Counted from the first letter of the stretch, positions 44,301 to 52,533 are shown. The stretch is 64,000 nucleotides of DNA from Gammaproteobacteria bacterium (GCA_021151835.1 JAGKWO010000021.1:1-64000), one strand, 5' to 3'. The notes: generated from the letters alone by a model not told the origin. Made by a program: numbers and translations.

Positions 44301-44408
44301 AACCTGACTGAAACCAATTATCGCAATTACGCCCAGTTTGAGGATCAATTCCACTCACTGTCGGTGCAAGAGCGCCGCATTGCCGCCGGCATTCGCCTGC
44401 GTTTGTAA
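41391..44408 (+). CDS. TonB-dependent receptor (second)
   Basis: A 1005-residue outer-membrane receptor. The signal peptide (about 1-30, ending VLAQ) is followed by a TonB box (EEIIVSGIR) and a plug domain (about 50-165; LPDVTIADSLQRVTGVQIQR, GGISGVVDLKTRRAL). The barrel ends with RLRL rather than Phe. The start at 41391 is chosen because GAGGGG lies six bases upstream; an earlier in-frame codon at 41361 would add ten unlikely residues. The two LacI-type operators suggest sugar-dependent expression. No degradative enzyme is adjacent, so the ligand cannot be guessed. Confidence 0.92.
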   Translation: MSSPNFKKTILSSCVAAFSVATLSGPVLAQNAPADDKLVEEIIVSGIRGSQKAAVDVKRNSAVIVDSIVAEDIGKLPDVTIADSLQRVTGVQIQRTAGEGSSLNVRGMPQVLTTLNGESFLSPWSITGVGANYSDIPASMISGVDVIKSQSASTAAGGISGVVDLKTRRALDLDAGWTATAALETSEGSITKDANHDVNAFVGWNNGDLGFTFGAFSSLTNAANYQMYEDSRLGFVNSGGDPLDLNGDGNTTTDRYLVPGGYGVKAYVMEREREGFATSFQSRLSDALTFTGEVFYTKMDQYDRGVETQFNGSRDSNYDVLRPGTVTTKEAVVPGSGSTPDRVINSVQVAVVEAPDFQATTKSKQNHTDAINTNFELAFDSGDAFKGTVRYAHSEADKTYEEATFQQGTPVWYWVDADGDGQDDPVDPFLVTVDYTKEYPTFSYADDLSSTDRLNLFQAFAIAQEDEATMDVLRADGSYEFEVADFKSFDFGVRLDRRDVKTTKFDYLTPTGRYSTWADPNVPADLHFKPLPGDYVWQRYPDWYDFKGNNDLGQAPFDDLKSQLISYNDFGPFSGFESGVAALNPKSLDDVNGFMNSIYPGATRFADPAKAYSVVEDTAQAYFQGNFENDEGVFGIPYSGNLGVRVIETDREVVNSTYAAGAVPAPGSYYGGGAEAALGKPPAGWQVMYKQLGNRTTKTSFTDILPAANISFFPAEDVIVRFGYNKTMSRNDLVNVGEDETLWYQEYKVYTPDGTREDANGKYNVVTSPGGGNDQGNPSVKPWRADNWNASTEWYFAEGSILGLGIFLIQVDTATETLQEARAYPDSDGVVRRTANVWTTQNVSASDLSGFEVGYKQSFDFLPGFLHNTGIEFNYTYSDSDSGDEDLEGNSFPLQSNSKHQYNAILWYQGDKLSSRIAYNWRSEIFNGRVGLNTNEAAISMGNWTEAAGYLDVSVNYDVIENVTLYLQGTNLTETNYRNYAQFEDQFHSLSVQERRIAAGIRLRL

Positions 44409-44471
44409 TTCGCTTATCGCCATTGATGCTTGCAAAAGCAATATAAAGCGTCGACACGGTCAGCGTTAAAC

Positions 44472-44507
44472 AATAAAAATCCCCGCTTATTCGCGGGGAT
44501 TTTTATT
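44472..44507. terminator. Bidirectional terminator after the second TonB receptor
   Basis: AATAAAAATCCCCGC and GCGGGGATTTTTATT form a 15-bp perfect stem with a six-base loop. Confidence 0.92.
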
Positions 44508-44647
44508 GCAAGCAATGGCTAAGGCGGTGCGTGCAAAAAGTTATTGGTCAATTAACGAGGGAAGGTGCGAAATTTATTTAATTAAACACGGATGGCGACA
44601 AAAAATAATTTTGTCTGTAGTTTGAAAAATACACCCTGTTATACAAA

Positions 44648-44680
44648 TAAAATTGCCGACCCCGGACGTCGGCAATTTTA
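44648..44680 (-). terminator. Terminator of the graspetide operon
   Basis: On the minus strand ATTGCCGAC and GTCGGCAAT pair and are followed by TTTATTT. It begins 23 bases after the stop of the precursor gene, marking the end of the RiPP transcript. Confidence 0.85.
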
Positions 44681-44702
44681 TTTCAGCGGGTAACCGGTTC
44701 GA

Positions 44703-44942
44703 TTAATCGAGGCCGCCACCTTCTTCACCAATGGCGAGGGTAGTATAACCGCCGCCTTCTTCGCCAATAGCGAGAGTAGTGTAGCCACCACCTTCTTCAC
44801 CTACCGCCAGGGTAGTGTAACCGCCGCCTTCTTCGCCAATTGCCAGGGTGGTTGCCCAGCCTGGTTTGCCGCCGCTGACCTGGGTCATTTCGTCATCGGT
44901 GAGCAATGAAAAAGGGTGTTTGTGTTGGGCTTGCGTATTCAT
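44703..44942 (-). CDS. Plesiocin-like graspetide precursor peptide
   Basis: A 79-residue precursor. The leader (1-25) ends in VSGG and includes PFSLLTDDEM, a bacteriocin-type double-glycine leader. The core (26-79) holds four tandem 12-residue units, each TTLA(I/V)GEEGGG plus Tyr (or Leu in the last). This fits TTxxxxEE, the ester-forming motif of plesiocin-type graspetides, where an ATP-grasp ligase joins Thr hydroxyls to Glu carboxyls. The Thr pairs are at 31-32, 43-44, 55-56 and 67-68; the Glu pairs at 37-38, 49-50, 61-62 and 73-74. The units differ by many synonymous codon changes, indicating selection on the protein. AAGGAG lies seven bases before the ATG. The ligase gene is directly upstream on the same strand. 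Confidence 0.85.
   Translation of the reverse strand: MNTQAQHKHPFSLLTDDEMTQVSGGKPGWATTLAIGEEGGGYTTLAVGEEGGGYTTLAIGEEGGGYTTLAIGEEGGGLD
44712..44852 (-). repeat. Four 36-bp tandem repeats in the precursor core
   Basis: Each 36-base unit encodes one 12-residue graspetide module. The third codon positions vary between units while the protein sequence is nearly constant. Confidence 0.9.
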
Positions 44943-45040
44943 TGTGAACTCCTTCTATCATTGGTAATGCCAGTATTACCGGCGTGGGAAATGCACAAAA
45001 CGTGCGTTGCTTTCACCCGGTTTAGCGGGATGAAATCTGT

Positions 45041-45925
45041 TTAAGCAATTAACAATTGCGCGAGGTGTTTGGTAATTGGCAATTGCGTGTGCTTTTCAAA
45101 ATTGACAAACATCGGGCTCGGGTTTGCCTCCAGGAAAATGTAATTACCTTCCGGTGTGCGTCGCCAATCAATGCCGCTCCATTCCAAACCCAATGCACTG
45201 CAAATGGCTTTTGCCTGTTGTGCAATTTTTTCCGGGATAGTGATGGGAATTAATTCGGCGTCTTCGTCAGTGCGAAAATCCCTGGCATGGCTGCGGATTT
45301 CGGCGGAAAAAATAGTATCGCCAACAACGTAACTGCGAATATTGGTGCCTTCGATATAGGCTTGTAAGGTCACCGGGGCTTGGCTCAGGCTTGACTGTAA
45401 ATGTTCATCGGTGAGATGAGCCGGATGAACAATTTGCGCGTAGTCACCGCCGGTAACCGGTTTAAAAATCACTTCATTATGACGCGTACAAAATGCACGC
45501 ACGGCGCGCGGGTCGTTGCCCACATAGGTTTCGGGAATACTGATTCCCAAGTGCGCGACCTGCGCCAATTGCCGCGGCTTTTCCTGGTGAAAATTCACTG
45601 CCTCGGCAGTGTTTTTGGATTTTCTTCCCAGAGAATGCAGGAACGAACGCAACAGGCTTGCACTGTCGCGCAAGGCGATGGGATTTTGCTGGGTCGTTCG
45701 TGTGGGAATCAGTGTGCGCCAATACAACGCGTGGATATCGCGTTGCGCCAGGCAATGTTCACCAATTTGCAATTGCATACTGCCATCCATTGGGCGGTAG
45801 CTGAGCCGATGCTGCGTGGGATATAAACCGCTATCAAAGATCAAAAAAGAATTTCCCTGGCTCGTTAATGCATCAGCGATGGCGATAATTTGCGGATCGT
45901 CTTCCGTTCCCATAAGCAGGATCAT
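45041..45925 (-). CDS. ATP-grasp macrocyclase (graspetide ligase)
   Basis: A 294-residue ATP-grasp enzyme similar in layout to MvdC/MvdD and PsnB. The N-terminal domain (about 1-100) starts with MILLMGTEDDPQ. The ATP-binding part includes VIFKPVTGGDYAQIV (about 155-170) and the metal-binding FLEANPSPMF near the C-terminus. It should phosphorylate Glu side chains of the precursor and form ester links with Thr. It lies 98 bases upstream of the TTLAIGEE precursor in the same operon. Only one ligase is present, as expected for an ester-only graspetide. AAGGAG precedes the ATG. Confidence 0.85.
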   Translation of the reverse strand: MILLMGTEDDPQIIAIADALTSQGNSFLIFDSGLYPTQHRLSYRPMDGSMQLQIGEHCLAQRDIHALYWRTLIPTRTTQQNPIALRDSASLLRSFLHSLGRKSKNTAEAVNFHQEKPRQLAQVAHLGISIPETYVGNDPRAVRAFCTRHNEVIFKPVTGGDYAQIVHPAHLTDEHLQSSLSQAPVTLQAYIEGTNIRSYVVGDTIFSAEIRSHARDFRTDEDAELIPITIPEKIAQQAKAICSALGLEWSGIDWRRTPEGNYIFLEANPSPMFVNFEKHTQLPITKHLAQLLIA

Positions 45926-45977
45926 AAAGGGCTCCTTGTTGTCACTCTGTTGGTATCAGTATTTATTGGTGAGAAGC

Positions 45978-46006
45978 AGCGAAGCCATTGTCTATCAGGC
46001 TTCGCT
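45978..46006. other. Intercistronic hairpin in the RiPP operon
   Basis: AGCGAAGCC and GGCTTCGCT form a 9-bp perfect stem with an 11-base loop, between the 57-aa peptide and the ligase. No T run follows on the operon strand. It may be an mRNA processing or stabilising element that sets peptide-to-enzyme ratios. Confidence 0.45.
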
Positions 46007-46022
46007 TTTCCCTTGTTAAAAA

Positions 46023-46196
46023 CTAGCGAATATTTCCAATCGCATTTTTTGCAGTGTCATGCCTGGTTTTCAAAACCGACGTGGCCGCGGCATCTGCTGT
46101 GCTATCGCTTGCCGGTTGTGCAAGTAAAATCGCATATTCCGTTGTTGTCGCACCGCCGGATACTGCTTCCAATTCGGTTTCATTAAGTTCTCGCAT
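46023..46196 (-). CDS. Second double-glycine leader peptide, 57 aa
   Basis: A 57-codon gene with AAGGAG four bases before the run leading to its ATG. The N-terminus, MRELNETELEAVSGG, is a classic double-glycine leader like those cut by C39 peptidases, and its VSGG end matches the graspetide precursor. The 42-residue core starts ATTTEYAILL, then a Ser/Ala/Thr/Asp-rich stretch, and ends KNAIGNIR. It has no TTxxxxEE motif and no cysteine, so it is unlikely to be modified by the same chemistry. It lies 30 bases after the exporter gene and 98 bases before the ligase. It may be a second exported peptide, an unmodified bacteriocin or a signalling partner. Confidence 0.7.
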   Translation of the reverse strand: MRELNETELEAVSGGATTTEYAILLAQPASDSTADAAATSVLKTRHDTAKNAIGNIR

Positions 46197-46225
46197 AAAA
46201 GGCTCCTTAAAAATTTTTAAATTGT

Positions 46226-48376
46226 TTATTGCGTGGTTGTGCCCAGGTGAATGGTGCGTCCTGCTGATGCCACCGTCTCCGGTCGATGCGCCACTATCAC
46301 GCGCGTCATTGCCAATTCACGGATGTGATTGTTAACTTGCGCTTCGTTAGTGGTGTCCAGATGGCTGGTGGCTTCGTCCATAAATAAAATGCGCGGTGCG
46401 CGATAAAGTGCGCGTGCCAGCAGCACGCGTTGTTTTTGTCCGCCGCTCAAGCTCGCACCCATATCGCCGACCAGCGTGTTGTATTGCATGGGCATGCGCA
46501 AAATATCGTTGTGGATACAAGCGAGTTGCGCGCAGTGGTATACGCGTGCGAGATCAATCGGTTGCTCAAAACAGGCGATGTTCTCGGCAATATCGCCACT
46601 CATTAGTTGATCGTCCTGCATCACTGCGGCAATTTGGCGGCGATAATGCGGTAATTTTTGAATGGGTTTTCCGTCAATAAATATGTCGCCTTCCGTGGGG
46701 GTGAACAGGCCCATCAGGCATTTAATCAAGGTGCTTTTACCGCAACCGCTGGGGCCAATAATGGCAACAGTTTCGCCGGGCTGGATTTCAAAATTAATAC
46801 CGCTAAAAGCAGGCGCTTCACTTTCACCGTAACGAAAACCAAGGTTCTGTACGCGGATATGCCCGGCAATAGGCGTTTCGGTTGTTGCGTAATCGGCAAT
46901 GGTGGTGGAGGTGTTATCGGCTATTGGATCAGTGGGGGTAAAGGCGATATCAGCAAGGCGATTTAAATGCAGGCCCAGCATTTTAAATTCGATACCTTGC
47001 GTGATCAGGGTATCCATTGCGCGCACAAAACGATCTTTGTAGCTGATAAAGGCGTAAAGCATCCCAACAGAAAAAATATTCCCCATCACTGCATCGGCAG
47101 CGAGGTAAATCACCAAAATATTTTCGATGCCGAACAAAATCCCTTTTGCTGTTTGGTAGCCAAGGTTCCAGCGGGCGATGCGGATATCCTTATTCATAGC
47201 GTCGGCGAGATAATTTTGCCAGTAATGTTGCCGGTCACTTTCGCGATGGAAAATTTTGATGGTTTGTATGGCGCGCACCGACTCCATAAAGTGGCTGTTT
47301 TCTTTTGCGCGCGCGGCGATGCTTTCTTCGGTCAATAGATGTAATGGCCGGTATAAAAACCAGCGCAGTAATGCATAGCACGCTACGATGCCGATAACCA
47401 CCCAGGTGAGTGTTGCATTGTAGAGAAATAAAACCAGCAGTGTGAGGCTGGCCATTACGCCATCGACCATCGCGGTAACCAATCCGGTTGTGAGCAATTG
47501 GCGCAGGTTATCCAGTGAGCCGAAACGCGACACAATATCGCCCATGTGCCGTTTGGAAAAATAATCCATCGGCAAGCGAATCAGGTGGCGAAATAAATTG
47601 GCGGACATTTGCATGCCAAAACGCATGGATACATGCAGTACAACCCAGTCACGCAATGCATTGGTTCCTTGCTGGATCAATAACAGCAAGCCAAAACCGA
47701 GCGCTAATACCAGCAATAAATAATGGTCGTGCCGAAGGATCACGTCATCAATGACTGTTTGTAAATAAAAAGGCGCAATCAGGGTAAATAGTTGCAGCAG
47801 CAAGGAGAGAAAAATAATGTGCGCCAGGTTGCGTTTGAGCCCAACCAGTTTCGACCAGAAATGCCCGAGCTTCAATCGCTCACGTGTTTCCGCCTTTTTA
47901 AATTCAGTGGTGGGGGTGAGTTCCAACAGGACGCCGGTAAAAAACTTGCCGATTTCAGCGCGGGTAATTAATCGCTCGCCTTGCGCGGGATCGTGAATAA
48001 GAAAGCCGCGGCGATTAATTTCTTTTAACACCACAAAATGGTTCATTCCCCAGTGCAGAATGCACGGCAATTGTAATTGGTCGAGGTCATCAATATCGCC
48101 GCGCAGCGCGCGCCCGGCCAAATGCAAGCGATTGGCCATATCGAGCAATTGTTTGAGGTTGATGCCTTGAGTTGAAATTGAAAAACGGCGGCGCAAGCTG
48201 CTCAGATCGCATTGATAACCGTAATAGCAACTGATCATCGCCAGGCAGGCGAGGCCACATTCGGCCAATTCGTTTTGCAATATCACCGGCAATTGCGGGC
48301 CGCGGCCAAAACGCAATAAATCGTCGGCGCGCGATGATGACATCTTATTGTGTGGTGAGGAGGCTGCGCTTGTCAT
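46226..48376 (-). CDS. C39-peptidase ABC exporter (PCAT type)
   Basis: A 716-residue transporter that cuts leaders after GG and exports the core across the inner membrane. The N-terminal C39 peptidase (about 25-150) has catalytic Cys40 in ECGLACL, His in HWGMNHFVVL and Asp in HDPAQG. A six-helix ABC membrane domain follows (about 170-460). The ATPase (about 490-716) has Walker A GPSGCGKST, signature LSGGQKQR and Walker B ILFMDEATS. The ATG overlaps the stop of the HlyD-like gene by one base (TAATG), indicating translational coupling. Both VSGG-leader peptides are encoded just downstream. Confidence 0.93.
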   Translation of the reverse strand: MTSAASSPHNKMSSSRADDLLRFGRGPQLPVILQNELAECGLACLAMISCYYGYQCDLSSLRRRFSISTQGINLKQLLDMANRLHLAGRALRGDIDDLDQLQLPCILHWGMNHFVVLKEINRRGFLIHDPAQGERLITRAEIGKFFTGVLLELTPTTEFKKAETRERLKLGHFWSKLVGLKRNLAHIIFLSLLLQLFTLIAPFYLQTVIDDVILRHDHYLLLVLALGFGLLLLIQQGTNALRDWVVLHVSMRFGMQMSANLFRHLIRLPMDYFSKRHMGDIVSRFGSLDNLRQLLTTGLVTAMVDGVMASLTLLVLFLYNATLTWVVIGIVACYALLRWFLYRPLHLLTEESIAARAKENSHFMESVRAIQTIKIFHRESDRQHYWQNYLADAMNKDIRIARWNLGYQTAKGILFGIENILVIYLAADAVMGNIFSVGMLYAFISYKDRFVRAMDTLITQGIEFKMLGLHLNRLADIAFTPTDPIADNTSTTIADYATTETPIAGHIRVQNLGFRYGESEAPAFSGINFEIQPGETVAIIGPSGCGKSTLIKCLMGLFTPTEGDIFIDGKPIQKLPHYRRQIAAVMQDDQLMSGDIAENIACFEQPIDLARVYHCAQLACIHNDILRMPMQYNTLVGDMGASLSGGQKQRVLLARALYRAPRILFMDEATSHLDTTNEAQVNNHIRELAMTRVIVAHRPETVASAGRTIHLGTTTQ

Positions 48377-49632
48377 TAGAGTCTCCCGCGCAAGCTATAA
48401 AGAGGGTCGAGCAACCAGCGCAACAGGCTGCGCTCTTCAAGGCGGATATCCGCCGAAAGCGTCATACCGGATTTAAGCGCGAATTTGCGGCCGTAGGCTT
48501 GTGCTTTATCGTTATCGAGTTGGGCAATAATTAAATACGCTGGCTCTTTTACCGGTGTGGGAACTTGTTGCAATTCGCCCGGCAATAAAACTGTATCGGA
48601 CAGTTGCGTTACCTTACCGCTGTAAATGCCAAATTTTTGATAAGGGAATGCATCGAAACGAATATCCAGTTGCTGGCCAATTTGAACAAATCCGGCGGCG
48701 CGAGCGGGCACTAATAATTGAACGCTGAGCGCGCTCTGTTCCGGGTGCAAGGTGAGCAATGGCGTTTGTTGTGATGCAGTAACCTGTTGCCCGACCCGTG
48801 CGCGCAAATTACTAACGATACCGGCGCGCGCGGCTTTAATCACATAGGCTTGCCGGCTTTGCCATTGCGTCATTTGCTGACTGAGTTCGCTGATTTCAGT
48901 AGCGAGAAAAGTTTGTTGGTCGGCGTGGGTTTGCGGTAATTCCTCTTGCTCGCTTTGCGCTTCTTCCAATAAACGTTGCTGTTGCAATTTTTGTCGCGCA
49001 AGGGTTTGTTGTTCTGCTTTCAGGGTTAGCGCTTGCGCTTCGCTATTTTCCAATTCCGTTGCACTAACATGGCCGCTATCGCGCAAACGTTGCTGGCGTT
49101 CGCGTTGTTTATCGAGCAATTGCTGGCGTGTTTGTAACGTGCCGGTTTGTTGTTCCAGCAATTGTAATTCCTGCTGGATGCGGGTGATGCGCTGCAATCC
49201 CTCTGCAACCCGTTGGCTATAACGCTCCTGGTTTCTTGCTTGTTGTTCGCGCAATAAATTTTGCTGGTGTTCCAGTTCTTGCAGCAACTGGTTTTCCATT
49301 CCATCGCCATTGGCGAGAAGGTTGTTGCCATGGATTATTAATAATGGTTGGTCTTCTTTTACAGTTTCGCCTTCACGAACCAGTAATTCTTTAATCAAGC
49401 CGTTATTGTTGGCATAAACACGCAATACACCTTGGGGCGGCTCCAGCCATCCGGACACCGTTTCCTTGCGCGCATATTCGCTCGTGCATAACCAAACCAT
49501 CATGGCAATAAACCACAACAGTAATGCGCTGCTAACGAGCAGGGTGGGTGTTGATGAAGTCAGTAAGATATCGCCGTGCAATCCGCGCTGCTGGTATTGC
49601 ACTGCCTGTTGACGAAAAAGAGGTTGGGTCAT
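48376..49632 (-). CDS. HlyD-family periplasmic adaptor for peptide export
   Basis: A 418-residue membrane-fusion protein. One transmembrane helix (about residues 28-50) is followed by a barrel-sandwich segment (VLRVYANNNGLIKELLVREGETV), a long Gln/Glu/Leu-rich coiled coil (about 115-260) and a second half-lipoyl/beta-barrel region (about 265-400; ARAGIVSNLRARVGQQV). It should link the ABC exporter to a TolC-type outer-membrane channel, which is not encoded here. It is the first gene of the RiPP operon and is translationally coupled to the exporter. Confidence 0.9.
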   Translation of the reverse strand: MTQPLFRQQAVQYQQRGLHGDILLTSSTPTLLVSSALLLWFIAMMVWLCTSEYARKETVSGWLEPPQGVLRVYANNNGLIKELLVREGETVKEDQPLLIIHGNNLLANGDGMENQLLQELEHQQNLLREQQARNQERYSQRVAEGLQRITRIQQELQLLEQQTGTLQTRQQLLDKQRERQQRLRDSGHVSATELENSEAQALTLKAEQQTLARQKLQQQRLLEEAQSEQEELPQTHADQQTFLATEISELSQQMTQWQSRQAYVIKAARAGIVSNLRARVGQQVTASQQTPLLTLHPEQSALSVQLLVPARAAGFVQIGQQLDIRFDAFPYQKFGIYSGKVTQLSDTVLLPGELQQVPTPVKEPAYLIIAQLDNDKAQAYGRKFALKSGMTLSADIRLEERSLLRWLLDPLYSLRGRL

Positions 49633-49959
49633 GCTGTTGCTCGCTAATCAATCCCTGTGATGTATTCATTATTGAAATAGGTGTCGCGTGAATTTGTATA
49701 TAGGGCGCCAGTGTCAGGCGAGGTGATTTTTATACTCCAGGTTGCACAGTTGTACTGCGATCCGGGTACAGAAAACTGTAAAAAGTTGTAGCTATTTTTG
49801 CGGAGATTTAAGCAACTAAAATTAATAATGTTGATTTATGCGTAAGCTTTTAGGGGAGGGGATGGCGAAGATGGTTGTCAGGAAAAGGGCAATATTTAAT
49901 TTATGTGTGATGTATCCGCGAATCCCTTCGCGAACAAAATCCGGCCACTGCCTGCTGGA
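49633..49959. other. Spacer between the RiPP operon and cydB
   Basis: This should carry the promoter of the RiPP operon (minus strand) and the 3' region of cydB. I found no clear operator or hairpin. A 34-codon plus-strand frame at 49862 follows AGGGGAGGGG but the spacing is too short, so it is not called. Confidence 0.4.
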
Positions 49960-50979
49960 TCAGTAATATTTCAACTGCGTCGCTTTGCCTCTGAAAACCC
50001 GATAAGCAAAGAATGTATAGGCGAGGATGGTTGGTAATACCACGATCACACCGACCAGAATAAATTTCAATGATTCCGGTGCGCTGGCGGCTTGCCAGAT
50101 ATCGAGTTTGCCGGGCACAACATCGGGAAAAAAGCTGTAAGCCAAACCGATAAAACTCAACAGGAATATCATGGCGGCGGCGGCAAACGGAATCCAGCAA
50201 CCGAAATCATTGGCGTAAGGTGCGCGGCGTAAATAGCGGTCGGCAATAAAAAATAACACAAAGCAAAACACCGGAATTACCCATAGCACCATCACCAATG
50301 GCGAACCAAACCATTTATCAAAAATGGTGTTGCTCACCAAAGGATTGACGATGGATACCGCGATGATTCCCAGCAGCATTAACCACGCACAGCGACGCGC
50401 CCACCACGCCGCGCGTTTTTGCAACTCACCTTCGGTTTTCAGTACCAGCCATGCCGCGCCGATAAAGGTGTATCCGGCCGTGACACAAATGGCGCTGAGC
50501 GCGGCAAACAAATGTGATGCAAGGGTGTCTTCAAAACCCATCACGAACAGGCCGAGCATATAACCTTGTGCGAGTGTGGCTAGCAGTGAGCCGGCTTGAA
50601 ATGCGCGATCCCATAATTCCTTATGGTCTTCCGGCGCTTTGGCGCGGAAGTCGAATGCAACTCCGCGCAATATCAAACCGGCGAGCATTACCGTTACCGG
50701 TAAATACAAATTTAATAAAATCATGCTGTGTGCGAGTGGAAAGGCGATCAATAAAATTCCGATGCCTAACACTAACCAGGTTTCGTTTGCATCCCAGAAT
50801 GGCCCGATGCTGGCGATCATGGTATCGCGTTGTGCTTCGGAATCCCCGGGCAATAAAATTCCCACTCCTAAATCGTAGCCATCGAGAATCGCGTAAATAA
50901 ATAACGCGAGCCCCATCAGGCCGATAAAAATGACAGGCAACCAAAATCCTTCACCGGACAAAGTACTGATATCAGTCAT
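49960..50979 (-). CDS. cydB: Cytochrome bd ubiquinol oxidase subunit II
   Basis: A 339-residue inner-membrane protein with about 8-9 helices. The N-terminal ALFIYAILDGYDLGVGIL, then PFWDANETWLV and RGVAFDFR, are the CydB signatures. With subunit I it forms a quinol oxidase of the bd family that reduces oxygen without pumping protons. It starts 10 bases after cydA. The context with a regulator upstream suggests controlled expression under respiratory stress. Confidence 0.95.
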   Translation of the reverse strand: MTDISTLSGEGFWLPVIFIGLMGLALFIYAILDGYDLGVGILLPGDSEAQRDTMIASIGPFWDANETWLVLGIGILLIAFPLAHSMILLNLYLPVTVMLAGLILRGVAFDFRAKAPEDHKELWDRAFQAGSLLATLAQGYMLGLFVMGFEDTLASHLFAALSAICVTAGYTFIGAAWLVLKTEGELQKRAAWWARRCAWLMLLGIIAVSIVNPLVSNTIFDKWFGSPLVMVLWVIPVFCFVLFFIADRYLRRAPYANDFGCWIPFAAAAMIFLLSFIGLAYSFFPDVVPGKLDIWQAASAPESLKFILVGVIVVLPTILAYTFFAYRVFRGKATQLKYY

Positions 50980-50989
50980 ACTATTTTCC

Positions 50990-52357
50990 TCACAGATTTT
51001 CTTCGACCAGTTTTTCTTGCAAGGTATCGACTTGCTCTGGCCGATCCACCAGCACCGCTTTTCTCGCCATTACAAATAATGTGCGTATGTACGCAGTGAG
51101 CAATACCGCATAAAGCGTTAGATAAATGGCGAGCGATGTGCCGACATTGGTTGCCGGCGTGCTGGTAACGGCATCTGCCGTTTTTAATACGCCAGTTACC
51201 AGCCAGGGTTGGCGACCTATTTCGGTAACGTACCAGCCGGCGAGCGTAGCGATCCAGCCGGAGAAGGTCATGCCGACAAACACTTTTAGCATTAACGGTG
51301 AAATTTCCTTGCGGCGATATAACTGCCAACAGCCGGTCCATGCAACCAGTAACATCAGCATACCAATGCCGACCATCACACGAAAGCCATAAAACAGTGG
51401 TTTAACTGGTGGATGTGCGTTGGGAAATTCATTCAGGCCTTTGAGTTCACCATCGGTAGTGTGCGTTAAAATAATGCTCGCCATGTTGGGGATTTCAATT
51501 GAAAATTTATTGCTTTGTGTTTCCTGGTCCGGAATCGCGAATAACACCAGGGGCACATTTTTTTCGGTGGTCCACACCGCTTCCATTGCGGCGATTTTTG
51601 CCGGTTGGTGATGCAGTGTATTCAAACCGTGCATGTCGCCCAGGAATATTTGTAATGGGATTAACAATGCGGCAGCGATGGTAGCGTTTTTTAGCGTAAG
51701 CCGGGGCGCCGGTTTGTGGTCATCTTTTAAAATACGATAAGCGGAAATCCCGGCAATTAAAAATGCGGCAGTTAAGCCGGATGCAATTAACATATGCGCT
51801 AAACGATAGGGCATGGAGGGATTAAAAATAATTGCCCACCAATCCAGGGGAAATGCTTTCATGGTGTCACCGACCTGACGCATTTCAAAACCGGTAGGTG
51901 TTTGCATCCATGAGTTCAGTGCGATAATCCAGAACGCCGACATACTGGTGCCAAATGCCACCAGGAACGTTGCAAGGGTGTGTACGCGGTTGGATACCTT
52001 GTTAATACCAAACAACATAATCCCCAGAAATGTTGCTTCCAGAAAAAATGCGGTAAGCACTTCATAACCCAATAACGGCCCTGCAATATTACCCACTGTT
52101 TCCATATAACCGGGCCAATTGGTGCCGAATTGAAAGCTCATCGTAATGCCGCTAACAACACCCAACGCAAACGTCAGTGCAAAGACTTTTACCCAAAAGC
52201 GGTAGGCGCGCATCCACACTTCTGCACCACTGCGGGTGTAACGGACTTTGAAGTAAAACAAAAACCAGGCGAGGGCAATCGAAATAGAAGGAAATAAAAT
52301 ATGGAAGGAAATGTTAGCCGCGAACTGGATGCGGGAAAGTATCAATGTTTCGAGCAT
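50990..52357 (-). CDS. cydA: Cytochrome bd ubiquinol oxidase subunit I
   Basis: A 455-residue heme-binding subunit. His19 (SFHILFPS) is a conserved heme ligand; FQFGTNWPGY, LLGYEVLTAFFLEATFLGIMLFG and GRQPW are typical. At 455 residues it is shorter than E. coli CydA (about 520), fitting the short-Q-loop, CIO-like branch; cyanide insensitivity would be an inference. I chose the ATG at 52357 because GAGGTACC precedes it; the longer in-frame start at 52408 adds 17 unlikely residues. No cydX-like small subunit was identified next to cydB. Confidence 0.95.
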   Translation of the reverse strand: MLETLILSRIQFAANISFHILFPSISIALAWFLFYFKVRYTRSGAEVWMRAYRFWVKVFALTFALGVVSGITMSFQFGTNWPGYMETVGNIAGPLLGYEVLTAFFLEATFLGIMLFGINKVSNRVHTLATFLVAFGTSMSAFWIIALNSWMQTPTGFEMRQVGDTMKAFPLDWWAIIFNPSMPYRLAHMLIASGLTAAFLIAGISAYRILKDDHKPAPRLTLKNATIAAALLIPLQIFLGDMHGLNTLHHQPAKIAAMEAVWTTEKNVPLVLFAIPDQETQSNKFSIEIPNMASIILTHTTDGELKGLNEFPNAHPPVKPLFYGFRVMVGIGMLMLLVAWTGCWQLYRRKEISPLMLKVFVGMTFSGWIATLAGWYVTEIGRQPWLVTGVLKTADAVTSTPATNVGTSLAIYLTLYAVLLTAYIRTLFVMARKAVLVDRPEQVDTLQEKLVEENL

Positions 52358-52533
52358 AAAGGTACCTCGATAAAAAATATAGTGAATCCTTTCTGTGTAA
52401 AGCGTCAATTTGATGAAGGGCAGTCAGTAAACCTATTTACCCTGTAGAAATTTTTGTGCGCATTGCGATATGGTCATGTTGGGTTACGTTGCTCGTTGTA
52501 CTCGCATCTAACCAACCTGCATTCAGTTCAACA

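Noticed and set aside
49862..49966. 34-codon plus-strand frame after AGGGGAGGGG
   Set aside because: The purine run abuts the ATG with no proper spacing, and the frame overlaps the end of cydB in antisense.
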